From NCBI GenBank assembly GCA_965214295.1, contig OZ243944.1:1364001-1428000 (forward strand): a stretch of 64,000 bases of DNA. The letters run 5' to 3'. This document shows, one piece after another, positions 60,830 through 64,000 of the stretch (within the stretch, counting starts at the first letter, position 1; the number at the start of each line of letters is the position of its first letter). The stretch comes from JAJDUF01 sp965214295. Lineage in GTDB: Bacteria > Chloroflexota > UBA11872 > UBA12225 > JAJDUF01. Below the pieces are notes generated by a model. It was not told the DNA's origin. It worked only from the letters and a program-made list of their open reading frames with translations, and did no database searches. A program made the position numbers and the translations under genes.

Positions 60830-63505
60830 TCAAGCGCCAGTGTCAAGGGGGAGGCCGAGCGCCCAGTTCACCGCCCGGTCGAAGAGCCGCATCGCATCGC
60901 CCGTGCTCCGATGGAACGTGCTGTCATGCCCGAACCAGAAGACGGTCCTGGCATGCGCCCGTTGCCCATGCGCTAACTCGGCTCCCGTCTCCGCCACCAT
61001 AATCGCGGCGTCGTCACCGGTCAGATACCGTGCCAGCACTTGCACGCCTGGTCCACTCGGCGGATAGGCCACACTGAACGTATCCGGCCAGCGCACCGCC
61101 TGGAGCCGTTGGTCGACGCGAAGCCCGGCTGTGATCGGATGGTCGGCGTTCACAATCCGAATGTCGGTTTGCTCCGGGCGCGTACCTCCCCACGAGGACA
61201 ATGGTACGCGCGTTGCCTCCAGCAGCAACGGCTCCCAGAAGATGAGTGGCGTCGTCGGCTGGAAATAGCGCACGGCCAGATCAAGCAGCCGGACACTGGA
61301 GCTGACCAAGAGCAGATCATGGCTGGCAGCAACTAGCGCCGGATCATGCGGACGACCCTCGTCGGTCCCGACTACGTTGACCGTCACACCCCGCGTCGCG
61401 AGGTGCGCCACGACGGCCGCATCACCTTCCGTCAACTCCGCAGGATGATGCACCAGCAGGGCAATCCGGGTGCCCGGTGGTAATGGTGGCAGCGACGCCG
61501 GATCATCCGACACTGGGAGTTGCGGGAGTAACTGCCGGAATATCTCCAGGTTGCTCAGTTGCCGCAGCCGCTGGGCATTGGCGTCCAGCGCGGCCGCGAT
61601 CCGTTGCAGCGTCGCTTCCCACTGCGCCACCAGCGCCGCCGGCTCTTGATCCGGCAACCAGCGGGCCGCTTCCGCCGCGATAGCCGGGCGCAGTTGCTCG
61701 ACGAGTGTGGCGAGCCGGCTACGCACTGCCTCAGTGGCCAGTGCTCCGGCGAGGTGCCGCTCGACCTGGGCGGTGAAGTAGGCTTGATACTGCGGACTCG
61801 TCAAGAGACTGGCCAGGATCGGTATGAGTGGGCCTTTCGCGCCACTGCCAATCACTACTTGGCTGAAAGCAATGTCCTCAATAGCATCAATTCCGTGAGT
61901 CAAGCCAAAGGCAGTCTCAGCATCCCACACGAACAGTCGCCATCGAGCGTCAGGCCCATAATGCATCCGGGCTACATACCAGTTGCCGTCCCCCCAATCG
62001 GTATCTCCAGCCCATAGCGCGAGGATGATGACGGAGGTGAAGTTCTCGATATCGAGTTGCTGCAGCACCCACTCATACTGTGCTACTTCGCTCAAGTCTG
62101 CACCAGTAATCCAGTCTACAAACAAATTCCATGCTCTATGCTCTCCAGTGCGAAGCAGGTCCCAGTAGTCATGGTTGAAATGCGTGGCCAGGAAAGACTC
62201 GTCAATGCGCTCGGTGAGGTTGTACAGCCCCCAATAGGCCCCGTTCAGATACACCTCTACCCAGCGTCCCCGGGCCGCCACCTGTCCCATGACCCCGTGC
62301 AGATCCCGCACCAGTTGGTCGCGCACAAACACTGCGTCCCCGCCCGCACATCTCGATACTTCATTGCACAGCCAACCGTCGTTGACCTTGGTCAGCAGTA
62401 CCAGCCGGTCATAGGTCTGCCCTGGCTCCGGTCCAAACAGCGGATACACCAACTCGCGGGGTCCATACTCCCCCCGGAAGTAGAGCCGGAACGACCGCTT
62501 GTCCGTAAACATCCGGGTCCCGCCCCCGTGGATGCGTAGCCCCGCGCCCACACTGAAGCCCGGATCGCCCTCCAGTGACAGCCATTGCACCGTTACCGGC
62601 CGCTCCCAGTCCCGGCCGCGCTGTTCAGCGTTGGTGTAGATCCCCGTCGACTCGCCCCATAGATGCGCTGGATCAGTGACCAGCGACACCACCGGCAGGC
62701 CGGTGCTCTCCCCCACCAGGTAGGTCGCCGTGGTCACGGCACTCACCGGCACGTCCTTGTCCAGGGCCACCGCTCGTAGCACTGTTGTCTGCTCGATGAC
62801 CACGGGCGCCGTGTATGCCTGCCCGCCTATCGTCGGATCGGTGCCATCCAGCGTGTAGTACATTGTGCTTCCCGGCACCGGCGCCTGTAACTCGACTGCC
62901 ACCGGGCCTGGAAAGAACCCGCCGCCCGGCGTGAGCACCACTGGCAGCGCGTCCGGCACCGGGAGCAGCGCCGCCCGCGGGCGGGTCATGTTGGCCGCAC
63001 CCGGCGTAGGGATCGAGAAGCTCACCCATTGCCTGGACACCGTCTCCAGCCGCCCTAGCGAGACATCCGCCTCCTGATCCTCGAATGTCACCTTGTCCAC
63101 TACCTGTCCATCCGGACCGAACAAGCCCACGTACTCCCCGCCGCGGCTCAACCGGAAGTTCGTGTGCCAGCCTGCCGACCCCACCCGGTCTTCACCGGAC
63201 GCCCAGACCACCAGGAAGGCTCCGGGAGCCAAGGTAGTAGTGGGCAAGCGCCACTTAGCCGGCACGTCGGGATCGTCGGTGAGGGTGTAGCCGGCGAGAG
63301 AGATGGGGGTGTCCGTGGGGTTGTGTAGCTCGATCCAGTCGGTGTAGCGGCTCTGGTCGTCGGTCACGGTGCGCGTATTCGCCGCCAGGACCTCGGTGAT
63401 GAGGAGTCCCGGTGTGGCGGCCTGTGCCGCTGTCCTGCCGCTGGTCAGCAGGACCAGGAGCAGTGCCAGCAGCGAGGCACGACCAAGGGCGTTCAACTGA
63501 CGCAT
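60830..63505 (-). CDS. Secreted LTD-CHB-CotH kinase protein
   Basis: The 891-aa protein has a signal peptide (RASLLALLLVLLTSGRTAA), lamin-tail domain (TEVLAANTRTVTDDQSRYTD, WIELHNP), chitobiase-like domain (STMYYTLDGTDPTIGG), and a CotH kinase domain. The kinase has GLRIHGGGTRMFTDKRSFRLYFRGEYG, YDRLVLLTK, GQVAARGRWVEVYLNGAYWGLYNLTERID and WRLFVWDAETAFGLTHG. The C-terminal domain (TRIALLVHHPAELTEGD to RLFDRAVNWAL) resembles GATase/ThuA folds. It is the intact version of the neighbour. CotH kinases phosphorylate serines on secreted proteins; the target here is unknown. Confidence 0.88.
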   Translation of the reverse strand: MRQLNALGRASLLALLLVLLTSGRTAAQAATPGLLITEVLAANTRTVTDDQSRYTDWIELHNPTDTPISLAGYTLTDDPDVPAKWRLPTTTLAPGAFLVVWASGEDRVGSAGWHTNFRLSRGGEYVGLFGPDGQVVDKVTFEDQEADVSLGRLETVSRQWVSFSIPTPGAANMTRPRAALLPVPDALPVVLTPGGGFFPGPVAVELQAPVPGSTMYYTLDGTDPTIGGQAYTAPVVIEQTTVLRAVALDKDVPVSAVTTATYLVGESTGLPVVSLVTDPAHLWGESTGIYTNAEQRGRDWERPVTVQWLSLEGDPGFSVGAGLRIHGGGTRMFTDKRSFRLYFRGEYGPRELVYPLFGPEPGQTYDRLVLLTKVNDGWLCNEVSRCAGGDAVFVRDQLVRDLHGVMGQVAARGRWVEVYLNGAYWGLYNLTERIDESFLATHFNHDYWDLLRTGEHRAWNLFVDWITGADLSEVAQYEWVLQQLDIENFTSVIILALWAGDTDWGDGNWYVARMHYGPDARWRLFVWDAETAFGLTHGIDAIEDIAFSQVVIGSGAKGPLIPILASLLTSPQYQAYFTAQVERHLAGALATEAVRSRLATLVEQLRPAIAAEAARWLPDQEPAALVAQWEATLQRIAAALDANAQRLRQLSNLEIFRQLLPQLPVSDDPASLPPLPPGTRIALLVHHPAELTEGDAAVVAHLATRGVTVNVVGTDEGRPHDPALVAASHDLLLVSSSVRLLDLAVRYFQPTTPLIFWEPLLLEATRVPLSSWGGTRPEQTDIRIVNADHPITAGLRVDQRLQAVRWPDTFSVAYPPSGPGVQVLARYLTGDDAAIMVAETGAELAHGQRAHARTVFWFGHDSTFHRSTGDAMRLFDRAVNWALGLPLDTGA
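60898..61138. repeat. Block nearly identical to 58208-58448
   Basis: This is the second copy of the 241-bp block described at 58208. It lies within the C-terminal domain coding part of the CotH gene. Confidence 0.85.
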
Positions 63506-63888
63506 ATGCACACCAGCTTGACCGGAGATTAGCCGCAGCTATGTATGGTGGGGAGTTGCCCAGAGCCTACCGGCGTGGAGTTAACGATACGCTCCCATGG
63601 GTAGTTAGCAATGATACCCGCCCGGACATTGCCAGGCGAACCATGATGCGGAACACGGTATTGGGATCACTGGCCCTATTACTGGAACGAACCGGAACAG
63701 GTGCGGGGTGCGGGGTAGCTTTGCCGACTACGGCGTGGATTAGGCGCAACACGCGCCCCGAGGAGGTGCCAGACCCATAGTGGTCATCTCGCCCTAACGT
63801 AGGATGCGCGAGTGGCTGCAGAAAGTATAGAGGTGGCACCCTATCATTGCAGCAGCGCAAGACGCTCGTAGCGTCGAGGAGATAATGT
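63506..63888. other. Intergenic region before terminal SDR
   Basis: These 383 bp separate divergent genes and probably hold both promoters. A GGTGGCACC string at 63831-63839 was examined as a T-box-like motif and rejected. No gene was found. Confidence 0.4.
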
Positions 63889-64000
63889 ATGGAACGACTG
63901 GCCAACAAGGTCGCGCTGGTGACCGGCGGCGCGCAGGGGCTTGGTGGCGCCACGGCGCGCCGTCTCGCCGCGGAGGGCGCTACCGTGCTCATCGCCGATA
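63889..64000 (+). CDS. Short-chain dehydrogenase/reductase, N-terminal part (cut by window edge)
   Basis: ATG 63889 with GAGGAGATAATG upstream opens a frame reading MERLANKVALVTGGAQGLGG and further ATARRLAAEGATVLIAD to the window edge. The TGGxxGLG motif is the SDR cofactor site. It resembles 3-oxoacyl-ACP reductase-type SDRs. Only 37 residues are visible, so the substrate is open. Confidence 0.85.
   Translation, partial: MERLANKVALVTGGAQGLGGATARRLAAEGATVLIAD

Noticed and set aside
63831..63839. GGTGGCACC, resembling part of a T-box
   Set aside because: No stem I, specifier loop or terminator/antiterminator pair was found upstream of the SDR.

Overview
This is a GC-rich bacterial chromosome segment that most resembles a member of the Chloroflexota, possibly Thermomicrobia-like. 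The reasons are the high GC content, several Uma2 (DUF820) genes, a GerW-type protein, an ATPase-free Clp-N repeat protein, CotH/VTC/DUF4956 genes, and many small palindromic repeats between genes. This placement is inferred from gene content, not from a marker gene. The window holds about 60 genes, one tRNA, one IS200/IS605-type tnpB and a small CRISPR-like array.

Layout. 1-5.5 kb: an M16 peptidase (cut by the window edge), lipB and lipA (lipoate biosynthesis), a coiled-coil protein built on a 54-bp tandem repeat, and an ABC-2 exporter pair. 6-16.5 kb: a PEP-utilising phosphotransferase-like enzyme, a Uma2 protein, fabZ, pyruvate kinase, gerW, a four-repeat Clp-N protein with a palindromic promoter region, a tandem DarA/PstA-type protein, and an aldose epimerase. 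16.8-22 kb: a Zn/Cd P-type ATPase, a FIST sensor protein, and a tandemly duplicated two-gene module (small conserved protein plus retropepsin-like protein). 22-31 kb: a rhodanese, tyrA, nadD/rsfS, a HicAB-like pair, a Gfo/Idh dehydrogenase, a fused ABC exporter, two tandem Uma2 genes and an N-terminal Uma2 relic. 31-37.3 kb: an aminotransferase, a membrane HExxH protein, a mercuric-reductase-like flavoenzyme, an SDR, a vestigial antitoxin-like gene and a frameshifted APH-type kinase. 37.6-40.8 kb: an icd-sucC-sucD TCA block.

41.5-47.4 kb: a six-gene minus-strand block (ABC ATPase, NrtA-like lipoprotein, permease, AprA/FrdA-like flavoprotein, 2x[4Fe-4S] ferredoxin, DUF4242 protein). It looks like an uptake-plus-redox pathway of unknown substrate. 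47.6-49.2 kb: tnpB, then 10 bp later three perfect 28-bp repeats at an exact 61-bp period with two unrelated 33-bp spacers. These are type I-E-like dimensions, and no cas genes are in view. 49.2-51.8 kb: an atypical GDPD-family protein, an A-type Fe-S carrier, tRNA-Pro(UGG) and a K+ channel with an RCK domain.

52-63.5 kb: a large secreted CotH-kinase cluster. Three multidomain proteins (lamin-tail, chitobiase-like and CotH domains, and a novel-looking C-terminal domain) are packed with a VTC-type polyphosphate polymerase and a DUF4956 membrane protein. One CotH gene carries an internal deletion of about 142 bp that shifts the frame, and a 241-bp block is almost identical between two otherwise diverged copies. 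This cluster, the six-gene redox/transport block and the tnpB-CRISPR junction are the most interesting parts of the window.
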